DNA from: Alphaproteobacteria bacterium
Lineage (GTDB): Bacteria; Pseudomonadota; Alphaproteobacteria; Micropepsales; Micropepsaceae
Assembly (NCBI GenBank): GCA_003131925.1
Contig: PKWC01000253.1
Coordinates: forward strand, 1 to 29,836
Length of the DNA: 29,836 nt
Direction: 5' to 3'
In this document: positions 15,409 to 23,826 of the stretch, piece by piece
How positions within the stretch are numbered: position 1 is the first letter of the stretch
Layout of the letters: the number at the start of each line of letters is the position of its first letter
The notes under the pieces: generated by a model
Told to the model about the DNA's origin: nothing
The model's database searches: none
What the model saw: only the letters and a program-made list of their open reading frames with translations
Position numbers and translations under genes: made by a program

Positions 15409-17597
15409 GCCTGTTTCCTCCCGGCAAGGACCTCGCGATCGACGGGAAGGCGTCGAAGCGCGATTCCTGTCGCGGCATAGATCGCATTGCGGATGGCCGG
15501 AGACGATGTGGTTACGCCCGTTTCTCCGATACCTCCGGGCGGCTCACCGCTCTTGATCAGGTGCACGTCGATGGCGGGGGCCTGATCGATGCGCAGCATG
15601 CGATAATCGTTGAAATTGGATTGCTCCACGCGGCCGTTCCTGATCGTGATCTCGCCAAAGAGCGCGGCCGTTGCACCGAAGATCATGCCCCCCTGCAACT
15701 GGGCAATGATCGTGTCCGGATTGACGGCGATACCGGTATCCACCGCCGTGGTGAGGCGATGAAGGCGTACTTCGCCCTGATCGTCCACCTCCACATGGGC
15801 GACGGTTGCGATGAAGCTCGCGAACGAAACCTGGCACGACACGCCGCGTCCATGGCGTCGCGGCAACGGCGAACCCCAGCCCGCTTTCTCTGCCGCAAGA
15901 TCGAGGGCGGCGAGCAGGCGCGGAGTCTTCGTCAGCATCGAGCGGCGGAATTCGACCGGATCCTTGCCGGCCTTGTTCGCGAGCTCATCGATGAAGCTCT
16001 CGATGGCAAAAACATTGTTGTTGGGGCCAACACCGCGCCAAAAGCCGGTGGGCACCGCCGGCGGCTCGCAGCGCACCACTTCTACGCGCAGATTGGGGAT
16101 GTCGTAAGGAACGTCGGCCGCGCTGTCGACCGTGTCGAAATCGATGTTGTGATTGGCCTTGTATGCGGGCGGCAGCCAACGCGCGACCACCGACGAGCCG
16201 GTGACGCGGTGATGCCAGCCGTCGATCTTCCCGTCCTTCAGCGTTGCGTTGAGACGGTCGTAATAAACGGGGCGGTACATATCGTGCTGGATATCCTCCT
16301 CCCGCGTCCACACGACCTTGACCGGACCGTCAACATGCTGGGCCACGCGGATGGCCTTCACGACCATGTCGGGCTCAAGCCTGCGGCCGAAGCCGCCCCC
16401 GATGATGTGATTGTGAACAATCACCTTGTCGAGCGGAACGCCCGCGGTCTCCGCAGCTGTCGATTGCACGCGCGCCATGATCTGCGTGCCGAGCCAGACT
16501 TCGCAGGCGCCGGGCGTCAGGTGCACCGTGCAGTTCATCGGCTCCATGGTCGAGTGCGCCAGGAACGGCAATTCGTAATGCGCTTCGATTTTATCGCCGC
16601 CGTCGAGCGCCTTGTCGGCATCGCCGATCTTCTTCGCGACGAGGCCGCCCTGATCGCTGGCGGATTTGATCTGTTTCCAGATCAGCGCCGAATCGACATG
16701 CCCGTTCGGCCCTGCATCCCAGGTGACGACCAGCGCGTCGAGCCCGCGTTTCGCCGCCCACATATGATCTCCGACGACCGCCACCATGTCGTCCAGCACG
16801 ACGACCTTCTGCACGCCGGGGATTTGTTTCGCCGCACTGTCATCGACGTGGCCAACCTTGCCGCCGAAGGCGGGACTGGCCGCGATGGTCGCAAACTTCA
16901 TGCCGGGCAGCATCACATCGATGCCGTAGATCGTCGCGCCATTGACCTTGCCGGGCGTGTCGAGGCGCTTCAGCGGTTTGCCGATCAGCCGGAATTCTTT
17001 GGGCGTTTTGAGCGGCGGATTGGTGGGCGGCGTGCCGTTCGCTTTGTCGGCCAACGCGCCATATTCGAGCGTACGGTTGCTCGCCTTGTGAATCACCGAA
17101 CCGTTCGCGGCGGTGCAGGAGTCGGGATCGACGCTCCACTCCTTCGCGGCGGCGGTAATCAGCAATGCGCGGGACTGGGCCGCGGCTTTGCGCATCGGCA
17201 GCCAAAAGGCGCGGACGGAATTGGAATTGCCGGTCGCCTGCACGGAGAGCATCGGATTGGCGTACAGTTTCTCGTTGGCGGGCGCATGCTCCACCGTGAC
17301 ACGGTTCCAGTCCGCATCGAGCTCCTCGGCGAGGATCATGGCGAGAGAGGTATAAACGCCCTGCCCCATCTCCACTTGGGGAATTACGAGTGTGACCTTG
17401 CCATCGCGATCGATGCGGATGAACGCGTTGGGAGCAAACGGGGCGGTATCCGGAGTGACGCCGAATGCCGTGTTCGAAACTTCCGCCTGCGCGACCGGAA
17501 TGTGAAAGCCGAGCAGGAAACCGCCGCCCGCCGCGGCCGCAGTCTGCAGCAACACGCGCCGCGACACCGCCGAATTGGAACGTGCATGAATCGTCAT
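15405..17597 (-). CDS. Molybdenum hydroxylase large subunit (xanthine dehydrogenase family, IorB-like)
   Basis: 730 residues, the usual length of isoquinoline 1-oxidoreductase beta-type subunits. A Tat-like signal (SRRVLLQTAAAAGGGFLLG, about residues 12-30) suggests export, as in periplasmic family members. The molybdopterin cytosine dinucleotide region is recognisable from GGGFGRRLEPDM and GFWRGVGPNNNVFAIES. GGIGETGV near the C-terminus holds the conserved active-site Glu. The small 2Fe-2S subunit lies 27 bases upstream, and the tri-haem cytochrome overlaps its end. Related enzymes oxidise N-heterocycles or aldehydes, and the sequence does not tell which substrate is used here. Confidence 0.93.
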   Translation of the reverse strand: MTIHARSNSAVSRRVLLQTAAAAGGGFLLGFHIPVAQAEVSNTAFGVTPDTAPFAPNAFIRIDRDGKVTLVIPQVEMGQGVYTSLAMILAEELDADWNRVTVEHAPANEKLYANPMLSVQATGNSNSVRAFWLPMRKAAAQSRALLITAAAKEWSVDPDSCTAANGSVIHKASNRTLEYGALADKANGTPPTNPPLKTPKEFRLIGKPLKRLDTPGKVNGATIYGIDVMLPGMKFATIAASPAFGGKVGHVDDSAAKQIPGVQKVVVLDDMVAVVGDHMWAAKRGLDALVVTWDAGPNGHVDSALIWKQIKSASDQGGLVAKKIGDADKALDGGDKIEAHYELPFLAHSTMEPMNCTVHLTPGACEVWLGTQIMARVQSTAAETAGVPLDKVIVHNHIIGGGFGRRLEPDMVVKAIRVAQHVDGPVKVVWTREEDIQHDMYRPVYYDRLNATLKDGKIDGWHHRVTGSSVVARWLPPAYKANHNIDFDTVDSAADVPYDIPNLRVEVVRCEPPAVPTGFWRGVGPNNNVFAIESFIDELANKAGKDPVEFRRSMLTKTPRLLAALDLAAEKAGWGSPLPRRHGRGVSCQVSFASFIATVAHVEVDDQGEVRLHRLTTAVDTGIAVNPDTIIAQLQGGMIFGATAALFGEITIRNGRVEQSNFNDYRMLRIDQAPAIDVHLIKSGEPPGGIGETGVTTSSPAIRNAIYAATGIALRRLPVDREVLAGRKQA

Positions 17598-17624
17598 GAT
17601 CGGACCCTCCCGCAGTTCCAGCGA

Positions 17625-18086
17625 TCAAACCTGCTCTACGCCCGCCGCCTTCTTGATCGCGGCGCGAATGCGCACATAGGTTCCGCAGCGGCAGATGTTT
17701 CCCGCCATCGCAGCGTCGATATCGGAGTCGTCGGGATGAGGCGTCACGGCGAGCAGGGCCGCCGCCGACATGATCTGCCCGGGTTGGCAATAGCCGCATT
17801 GCACGACTTCCACATCGAGCCACGCCTTCTGCACCTTCGCGCCGACAGGCGTTTCGCCGATAGCCTCGATGGTCGTGATCGCGCGGTCGCCGATCGAGCC
17901 TATGGGAAGAAGGCAGGAGCGCACCGCTTTGCCGTCCAAATGAACCGTGCAGGCGCCGCATTGCGCGATGCCGCAGCCGAACTTTGTGCCAGTCAGTCCA
18001 AGAACATCGCGCAGCGCCCAGAGGAGCGGCATGTCATCGGGGGCATCGACCTGCCGAACCTGGCCATTGATTTTAAGTGTGGTCAT
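17625..18086 (-). CDS. Molybdenum hydroxylase 2Fe-2S small subunit (IorA-like)
   Basis: 153 residues, typical length. It relays electrons from the Mo site through two [2Fe-2S] clusters. The plant-ferredoxin-type cluster uses C38/C43/C46/C58 (KFGCGIAQCGACTVHLDGK), and the second uses C97/C100/C132/C134 (QCGYCQPGQIM and NICRCGTY). The start MTTLKINGQ at 18086 matches the family; the longer frame to 18551 is a shadow of the thiolase gene. It carries no signal sequence of its own and is presumably exported with the Tat-tagged large subunit. Confidence 0.94.
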   Translation of the reverse strand: MTTLKINGQVRQVDAPDDMPLLWALRDVLGLTGTKFGCGIAQCGACTVHLDGKAVRSCLLPIGSIGDRAITTIEAIGETPVGAKVQKAWLDVEVVQCGYCQPGQIMSAAALLAVTPHPDDSDIDAAMAGNICRCGTYVRIRAAIKKAAGVEQV

Positions 18087-18135
18087 TTTCGATTTTCCCC
18101 CCGCCAGGCGGTCAACCGTTTGAAGATGCGAGCTG

Positions 18136-19389
18136 TCAATTGCGCTCCAGAAGCGCGACTGTACCATGGCCGCCATCCGCGCAAACCGAAACCATGCCTC
18201 GTGAGCCCGGCGCCATCGCGCCCAGTTCCTTCGCGGCCTGGCTGAGAATGCGCGCCCCGGTCGCCGCAAAGGGATGGCCGATGGCGAGCGATCCACCATG
18301 TGGATTGAGGCGATCCCACGGAAATTCGCCAGGATCGAAATCGACGCCAGCCTTCTCGCGGCGATAGACGGGATCGGACGCTGCCTTGATATTGGCGAGC
18401 ACCTGGGCGGCGAACGCCTCGTGGATGTTCCACGACTGAATGTCCGCAAACCGCAGTTTGTGGCGCGCAAGAAGGCGCGGTATTCCGCGCGCTGGCGCCA
18501 TGAGGATGCCCTCCTCATGGTAGTCCATCGCCTGGACCTGCCAATCGACAAACCGGACAGCAGGCGGATTACCGAGCCTGCGCAATCCTTCGGCGTCGCA
18601 GACCCAGATTGCCCCGGCGCCGTCCGTGTTCGGCGAAGAATTGCCAGCCGTCAGCGTTCCATATCCGCTCGTGCGATCGAAGACGGGCGGAAGGCTTGCA
18701 AGTTTGTCGAACGAGGTGTCGCGCCGCGGGATGGTGTCGTGGTCGACGCCGTCGAACGGGATCACCAGATCCCCGAAGAAACCGGCGTCCTGTCCCGCGA
18801 TGGCGGCCTGATGGCTGAGCAACGCACGGCGATCCTGATCGGCGCGTGGAATCTGAAAGTGCGTGGCCGTGTCTTCGGTATGTTCGCCCATGGAGCGGCC
18901 GCTTTGCCGGTTTGCCCAGCCGTGAATCGGAAGATCGAAATCCTGCGGCGTCACCCTTTGCAGGGTTTCCAGGGCGCTCGCCGGATTCTTGACGAACTGG
19001 CCAAGCACATTGTCTGCAATCTGGGCCTTGAGAGCGAGCGGCACGTGACTCATCGTTTCGACGCCGCCCACCAGCGCCAGATGCAGGTCGCCATGGCCCA
19101 CCATGCCCGATGCCTCGATCACGCCGATAAAGCTCGTCGAGCACGCCATCACAGTCGAGAAGGCGGGAATGTTGGGCGACATTTTCGCTTCGAAGATCAG
19201 CTCGCGGGCAATGTTGGACATCGTCGCGTCGGGAATCACCTGACCCCAGACGACAAAGCCCGGCGTGGCACGCGCATTCATCGCCTGAAGCACGGGAACG
19301 GAAAGTTCCAGCGCATTGTGCTTCGCGAATGCTCCACCGGCCTTCATGAAGGCGGTGCGAAAACCCGGAACGAGAAAAACGTCGGTCAT
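18136..19389 (-). CDS. Acetyl-CoA C-acyltransferase (thiolase, FadI-like)
   Basis: 417 residues from ATG 19389, chosen because GGAG lies eight bases upstream; an ATG two codons earlier would be only two bases from it. Thiolases split 3-ketoacyl-CoA with CoA, or condense acyl-CoAs. The nucleophilic Cys83 is in STVMACSTSFIGV, IHEAFAAQVLANIKA carries the His found in FadI/HADHB-type enzymes, GHPFAATGAR carries the active-site His, and CADGGHG holds the second active Cys. It lies 38 bases after the exporter gene and 49 bases before the 2Fe-2S gene, on the same strand. Confidence 0.93.
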   Translation of the reverse strand: MTDVFLVPGFRTAFMKAGGAFAKHNALELSVPVLQAMNARATPGFVVWGQVIPDATMSNIARELIFEAKMSPNIPAFSTVMACSTSFIGVIEASGMVGHGDLHLALVGGVETMSHVPLALKAQIADNVLGQFVKNPASALETLQRVTPQDFDLPIHGWANRQSGRSMGEHTEDTATHFQIPRADQDRRALLSHQAAIAGQDAGFFGDLVIPFDGVDHDTIPRRDTSFDKLASLPPVFDRTSGYGTLTAGNSSPNTDGAGAIWVCDAEGLRRLGNPPAVRFVDWQVQAMDYHEEGILMAPARGIPRLLARHKLRFADIQSWNIHEAFAAQVLANIKAASDPVYRREKAGVDFDPGEFPWDRLNPHGGSLAIGHPFAATGARILSQAAKELGAMAPGSRGMVSVCADGGHGTVALLERN

Positions 19390-19433
19390 CGGCATTTCTC
19401 CATGGCCTCACCTGACTCGCTCATCCCGATTGC

Positions 19434-21014
19434 TCAATGTGCGGCAGCGGGCGCCTGAGTTGGGGCAACATTGCGCAGGAACGGCACCAGCAGGGTTGCC
19501 AATAGAAATGCGACCATGATGGCGAGGAAGGCATCGGCATAGGCGAGCGTCGAGGCCTCGCGATAGGTTAGGTTCCAGAGCTGCTTGAGCGCGGCCAGAT
19601 GAGCGGCAGTCGCGCTCCCAAGGGCGTCGGTGTAGCGCTGGGTCACGCCCGAGACCAGATTGTTCATCGCGTTGTTGGCGCTGGTGAGATGGGACGCCAA
19701 TGCCGTGAAGTGAAAATTGGTACGATCGTTGAGGATCGCGCCGCAGACCGCGATGCCAACGGCGCCGCCCAAGTTGCGCATCATGTTGAAGAGGCCGCTC
19801 GCATATTTCAGACGCTCGGGCGGCAGGCTGCCGAGACCGAGATTGACGCTGGGCGCCACCGCGAAAGCCTGCGGAAAGCCGCGCAGGATCTGCGGGACGA
19901 GCAGCTCCACGCCGCCCCAGTCACTGGTGATGTAACTGAAGCTCCACATCGAGATGCCGAAGCAGGCAAGCCCGAACATCATCAGCCAGCGCGTGTCAAA
20001 TTTGCGCGCCAGATAAATATAGACGGGAACGCCGGCAAGCGAGGCGACCCCGGTCGAAAAGATGGCGACTCCGGTCTGCCAGGCGCTGAAACCGCGCACA
20101 TAGCCGAGAAAGATCGGCGTCAGGTAGATCGTCGCGAAAATCCCGATGCCGGTGACGAAGGACAGCGTGCAGCCGATCGCGAAGTTGCGATTGCGGAAGG
20201 CGCGCAAATCAACGACCGGATTGGCGAACGTCAGGCTGCGGATACCGAACAGAATGCCTGAAACGCCGGCAATGACCGAGCAGAGCGTGATCGTGGAATC
20301 GTCAAACCAGTTCCAGCGCGTACCTTCCTCCAGCACGTATTCCAGATTGCCCAGAAAGATCGCCATCAGCGCGATGCCGGGATAGTCCGCACCCTTCAAC
20401 AGCGACAGGTCTGGCTTGTCGATATCGACCAGCATTGGAACGAGAAGCGTGATCGCGATGCCGGGAACGAGGTTGATGTAGAACAGCCAGTGCCAGTTCA
20501 GCGTGTCGGTGATGAAGCCGCCGATCACCGGACCCAATGTCGGCGCGATGGAGGCGATGGTGCCGATTACGGCGGCGGAATAGACGCGGCGGGTGCCCTG
20601 AAAATAATGGAACGACGAGGTGAAGACGGTCGGGATCATCGAGGCGCCGAGCAAGCCCTGCAGGGCGCGAAACACGATCATGCTCTCAATGTTCCAGGCG
20701 AGACCGCAGAACAGACTCGCAAGTGTGAAGCCCGCGGCCGACGCGGTGAAGAGCCATCGGGTCGAGAACGCGCGCGTCAGCCAGCCCGACAGAGGGATCA
20801 TGATGATCTCGGCGATCAGATAGGCGGTCTGCACCCAGCTGATCTGGTCCTGGGCGGCCGACAGGCCGCCGCCGATTTCCTGCAGGGATGCTGCGACGAT
20901 CTGGATGTCGAGCAGCGCGATGAACATGCCGAAGCACATGACGATGAACGGAAGGATGTCCCGCAGCCAGCCCGCCGAGGTGGGCGCAACAGACATTGCC
21001 GGCGCCGTCGCCAT
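19434..21014 (-). CDS. DHA2 family MFS multidrug exporter (EmrB-like)
   Basis: 526 residues with about 14 hydrophobic helices, the EmrB pattern. The antiporter motif C can be seen as APTLGPVIGGFITD near helix 5, and the first helix has FGMFIALLDIQIV, where EmrB-type proteins keep an Asp. It would export hydrophobic compounds across the inner membrane with the HlyD-type adaptor encoded one base upstream. ATG 21014 is chosen by that spacing. The open frame up to 21197 overlaps the adaptor gene and is a shadow. The substrate is unknown. Confidence 0.93.
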   Translation of the reverse strand: MATAPAMSVAPTSAGWLRDILPFIVMCFGMFIALLDIQIVAASLQEIGGGLSAAQDQISWVQTAYLIAEIIMIPLSGWLTRAFSTRWLFTASAAGFTLASLFCGLAWNIESMIVFRALQGLLGASMIPTVFTSSFHYFQGTRRVYSAAVIGTIASIAPTLGPVIGGFITDTLNWHWLFYINLVPGIAITLLVPMLVDIDKPDLSLLKGADYPGIALMAIFLGNLEYVLEEGTRWNWFDDSTITLCSVIAGVSGILFGIRSLTFANPVVDLRAFRNRNFAIGCTLSFVTGIGIFATIYLTPIFLGYVRGFSAWQTGVAIFSTGVASLAGVPVYIYLARKFDTRWLMMFGLACFGISMWSFSYITSDWGGVELLVPQILRGFPQAFAVAPSVNLGLGSLPPERLKYASGLFNMMRNLGGAVGIAVCGAILNDRTNFHFTALASHLTSANNAMNNLVSGVTQRYTDALGSATAAHLAALKQLWNLTYREASTLAYADAFLAIMVAFLLATLLVPFLRNVAPTQAPAAAH

Positions 21015-21015
21015 G

Positions 21016-22122
21016 TTATCCGCCGGTGCGCGTATCCACGTCCGCGGTGACCGAAAGACCGGGGCGCAGGCGACCAAGCTGCGACGCGTCGCCCTCGAGC
21101 AGAATGCGAACCGGCACGCGCTGCACGATCTTGGTGAAATTGCCCGTGGCGTTTTCCGGCGGCAGGACGCTGAACTGCGCGCCGGTCGCCGGCGCAATAC
21201 TCACAACGCGGCCATGAAACGCCTCGCCCGGCAACACGTCCGCATCTACTGAAACCGTCTGGCCGGGGTGCAGATCCGCAATCTGGCTTTCCTTGAAATT
21301 CGCGTCCACCCAGAGACCATGCGCCGGCACAATCGACAGAAGCTCTGATCCGATCGTTGCATAGGCGCCCACGCGAACTGCGCGGTTGCCGACATAGCCG
21401 TCAACCGGCGCGCGGATTTCGGTATAGCCGAGATTGAGCCGCGCGGTGCGCAAATCGGCTTGCGCCTGCGCCACGTTTGCGCGCGCTTGATCGATCTCAG
21501 TCTGCAGCACGGCAAGTTGTTGGCTGGAAGCGGCGGCGGCTGCGCGTGCCGAAGCGACGCCGGATTGTGCCTGCTCGTCTGCCGAACCCGCACGCTGCAC
21601 ATCCTGCCGCGAGGTGGCTACCGCGCGCATAAGGCCCTGGTAGCGGACGTCGTCGTCATGCGCGAACCGGGCTTGCGCCTGCCGGGCCGAAAGATCTGCT
21701 TCGGCCTGCCGAATCAGTGATTGCTGGAGCACATACTTGGCCTGGAGGTCGGAAAGTGCTGCCTGCTGCGCCTGTACGACTGCCTCGGCGTGATCGACGG
21801 CAGCGCGGAAATCGCGATCGTCGAGACGCACAAGCAGCTGGCCCTTTCGGACATGCTGGTTGTCCTCGATCGCCAACTGCGACACGAAGCCGGCAACATG
21901 CGGCGCGATCGCCGTGACGTTGCCGCCGACATAGGCGTCGTCAGTGCTTTCGATGAAACGCCCATTGGCCAGCCAGTCATAGCCATAGACGCCGACGCCC
22001 AGTCCCAGAATTGCGACGACGCACGCCATCAGAATACGCCGCCGATCGAATTTCAGCTTGAGATTCGATCGCGCGATGACGGGAGCAAAGCCTGTGGCGC
22101 GGTCGAGAGTCACGCTAGCCAT
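21016..22122 (-). CDS. HlyD/EmrA-like membrane fusion protein
   Basis: 368 residues. One membrane helix near residues 30-48 anchors it in the inner membrane. A lipoyl/barrel-sandwich domain (STDDAYVGGNVTAIAPHV, then GQLLVRLDDRDFRAAVDHAE) is split by a long Ala/Gln-rich coiled coil (about residues 110-240). The second half-motif LGYTEIRAPVDGYVGNR and the beta-barrel part (GLWVDANFKESQIADLHPGQ) follow. It links the adjacent exporter to the outer membrane. ATG 22122 lies within the last bases of the upstream HxlR gene (8-base overlap), and AAAGGA is seen about 11 bases upstream. Confidence 0.94.
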   Translation of the reverse strand: MASVTLDRATGFAPVIARSNLKLKFDRRRILMACVVAILGLGVGVYGYDWLANGRFIESTDDAYVGGNVTAIAPHVAGFVSQLAIEDNQHVRKGQLLVRLDDRDFRAAVDHAEAVVQAQQAALSDLQAKYVLQQSLIRQAEADLSARQAQARFAHDDDVRYQGLMRAVATSRQDVQRAGSADEQAQSGVASARAAAAASSQQLAVLQTEIDQARANVAQAQADLRTARLNLGYTEIRAPVDGYVGNRAVRVGAYATIGSELLSIVPAHGLWVDANFKESQIADLHPGQTVSVDADVLPGEAFHGRVVSIAPATGAQFSVLPPENATGNFTKIVQRVPVRILLEGDASQLGRLRPGLSVTADVDTRTGG

Positions 22123-22681
22123 GGCGATTGCGTCCTTTCGCGCGTCTCGGTGATTTGGAAATCGGCGGTGCCGGCGGACGTTCACCGAGGCTGCGGTCGC
22201 CGGATGCATAGGCGAGACGGCGGCGCGTGCGCTCGCTCGCGGCGGGGCCCGGCACATAGTGGAATTCGGTTTCGTTCAGCAGCCGGCCACTCGAGCCATC
22301 GACCACGACCGGCTCGACGATGGCGCCACTCTTCCTGTCGGCCAGCAGGACGCTCGGTCCTTCGGTTGCAAAATGCGTGTTGCCCCAGGCGAGCAGAGCG
22401 ATCAGCACGGGGCGGAAGTCGCGTCCCCGCGGCGTCAGCACATATTCGTACCGCGCAGGCCGGTCACTGTAGCAGCGGCGTTCGAGAAGCCCCGATTCGA
22501 CAAGAGCGCTCAGCCTGCGCGCCAGCATGTTGGGAGCGATGTTGAGGCTTTTCTGAAATTCGTCGAACCGGCTCACGCCGTGAAGCGCGTCGCGCAGGAT
22601 CAGGATGCTCCACCACTCGCCCACTCGCTCGAGGCTTCGCGCGATGGGGCACTGCATGTTGCCGAAGTTTGTGCGTTGCAT
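22115..22681 (-). CDS. HxlR family transcriptional regulator of the efflux operon
   Basis: 188 residues. The HxlR winged helix fills residues 1-105: Cys11 in MQCPIARSLERVGEWWSILILRDAL, then FDEFQKSLNIAPNMLARRLSALVESGLLERR and YEYVLTPRGRDFRPVLIALLAWG. A C-terminal extension of about 80 residues includes DRKSGAIVEPVVVDG, known in longer HxlR members, and a basic tail. It is the first gene of the - strand run and overlaps the adaptor gene by eight bases. Autoregulation through the dyad in its own promoter is likely but inferred. Confidence 0.92.
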   Translation of the reverse strand: MQRTNFGNMQCPIARSLERVGEWWSILILRDALHGVSRFDEFQKSLNIAPNMLARRLSALVESGLLERRCYSDRPARYEYVLTPRGRDFRPVLIALLAWGNTHFATEGPSVLLADRKSGAIVEPVVVDGSSGRLLNETEFHYVPGPAASERTRRRLAYASGDRSLGERPPAPPISKSPRRAKGRNRHG

Positions 22682-22715
22682 GGGAAGTGCGGCTCGCTAT
22701 CATCTTGCAAGCTAC

Positions 22716-22744
22716 AATGTAAGTGTGTTACTTTCATTATGCAA
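22716..22744 (-). promoter_or_regulatory. Sigma70-like promoter with internal dyad, upstream of the HxlR-efflux operon
   Basis: Read on the - strand, TTGCAT (22744-22739) and TACATT (22721-22716) are separated by 17 bases, a good -35/-10 pair, which would start transcription about 27 bases before the HxlR ATG. Between them GTAA-CACAC-TTAC (22731-22719) is an inverted repeat overlapping the -10 element. An outer CTTGCA/TGCAAG pair (22704-22709/22740-22745) is centred at the same point. This suits repression by the encoded HxlR protein. Confidence 0.55.
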
Positions 22745-22868
22745 GTGATTTGAGCGCGTGTCAGATAAGTTACTGATAATACGGCGGAAATTTATTCTAT
22801 GCGGGTATGCCCTACAGGTTTTGCTCCCACTAAATTTCACTCGTCGTGCGAAAACGCGCTGTTCGCGC

Positions 22869-23816
22869 TCAATCCGGCAGCGACTTCGGATCGCCCGCCA
22901 CCAGCCTGCCACTCTCGAGCCAGCGGATCAGTCCGGGAGTCAGTTTGGCTTCCGCCGCGGCTTCATACAGTTTGACATCTTCCTCCGTCAGCACGCTTTG
23001 CCAGCGATTGTTGGTGCCGCTGTGAAGGAAAGTTTGGTGGCCGTCGTTGAATCCCCGCTTGAGGCCGCCTAGCAGCGCGTCGCCATCGCGCTTCATCGCG
23101 GCGAACGAGGCAGCTTCGACGAGCTCGGGCCACAATGCGTCGGGCGTTTCAATGTCGAGAAAGTCGGCGATGCGCTTCATCTCGTTCGAAAGGTTGGCCT
23201 TCAAATCATTGTAGTGGACGAGGAGCAGGTTCGGCCGCGCCCGCTCGCGCCAGAACGAGCACTCGATGTCAAAATAGGAGTCGGCTCTTGTCGTCTCCGC
23301 GCTGCCCCCTTCGCCGGTCATCCAGTAGCGGAAGAATTCGCGCGGCGTTCGCGGCGCCCGCGGGAAAGGCCGCCCGATGGTTTCGTCCGCCATGCCGATC
23401 GCGTCGAAGCGCTCCAGCGCCTCGGGCAGATAGTTGTTGAAGTGGTTGAGAAACGACATGCAGGCGTCGAGGCCGGCGCGCGCCACATGGATGTAGCGGA
23501 CTTCGTCGTAGATCGGCAGGGCATCGAGCGGAAGATGGGATTTGAGAAACCGCCGGTGCTGCTGCGCCTCGATTATCGGCAACATAGCCTCGATCGGCAT
23601 CGTGAACCGGCAATCGATCCACAGCGACATATCGAAAAGCGGACGGGGCGCCGGCGACTGGAAGACAAGGAGGTTGACGATGTGCTGCGTCCAGGTCGTG
23701 CCGGCCTTCGGCGCGGTGGCGATAATGACATCGCCCTCGCGCGGTTTGTAGCCGTCCCATTGCCGGCTGTCGCAGACCCAATTCCTGACGACATTGAGAG
23801 GCGCACGGCTCAGCAT
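22869..23816 (-). CDS. Sulfotransferase domain protein (PAPS-dependent)
   Basis: 315 residues. The PAPS 5'-phosphosulfate loop is seen as APKAGTTW (35-42), and the 3'-phosphate region as HVARAGLDACMSFLNHF (110-126), somewhat changed from the usual RNPKD form. The C-terminal PAPS-binding region is recognisable in LKRGFND...GTNNRWQSVLTEED. Start 23816 has AGGAG seven bases upstream; the in-frame ATG at 23843 has none. It lies ten bases after the SGNH-like gene and is the last of the MBOAT operon. The likely acceptor is the same sugar or lipid that the MBOAT protein acylates, but this is inferred from the neighbours. Confidence 0.88.
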   Translation of the reverse strand: MLSRAPLNVVRNWVCDSRQWDGYKPREGDVIIATAPKAGTTWTQHIVNLLVFQSPAPRPLFDMSLWIDCRFTMPIEAMLPIIEAQQHRRFLKSHLPLDALPIYDEVRYIHVARAGLDACMSFLNHFNNYLPEALERFDAIGMADETIGRPFPRAPRTPREFFRYWMTGEGGSAETTRADSYFDIECSFWRERARPNLLLVHYNDLKANLSNEMKRIADFLDIETPDALWPELVEAASFAAMKRDGDALLGGLKRGFNDGHQTFLHSGTNNRWQSVLTEEDVKLYEAAAEAKLTPGLIRWLESGRLVAGDPKSLPD

Positions 23817-23826
23817 GGCAACGCTC

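Noticed and set aside
15375..18245. 956-codon open frame on the + strand opposite the molybdenum hydroxylase genes
   Set aside because: It is a shadow of three clear genes on the other strand, has His/Arg-rich low-information composition and matches no family I know.
20490..21252. Long + strand frames opposite the exporter and adaptor genes
   Set aside because: They are antisense shadows in high-GC DNA, with no motif and no start signal.
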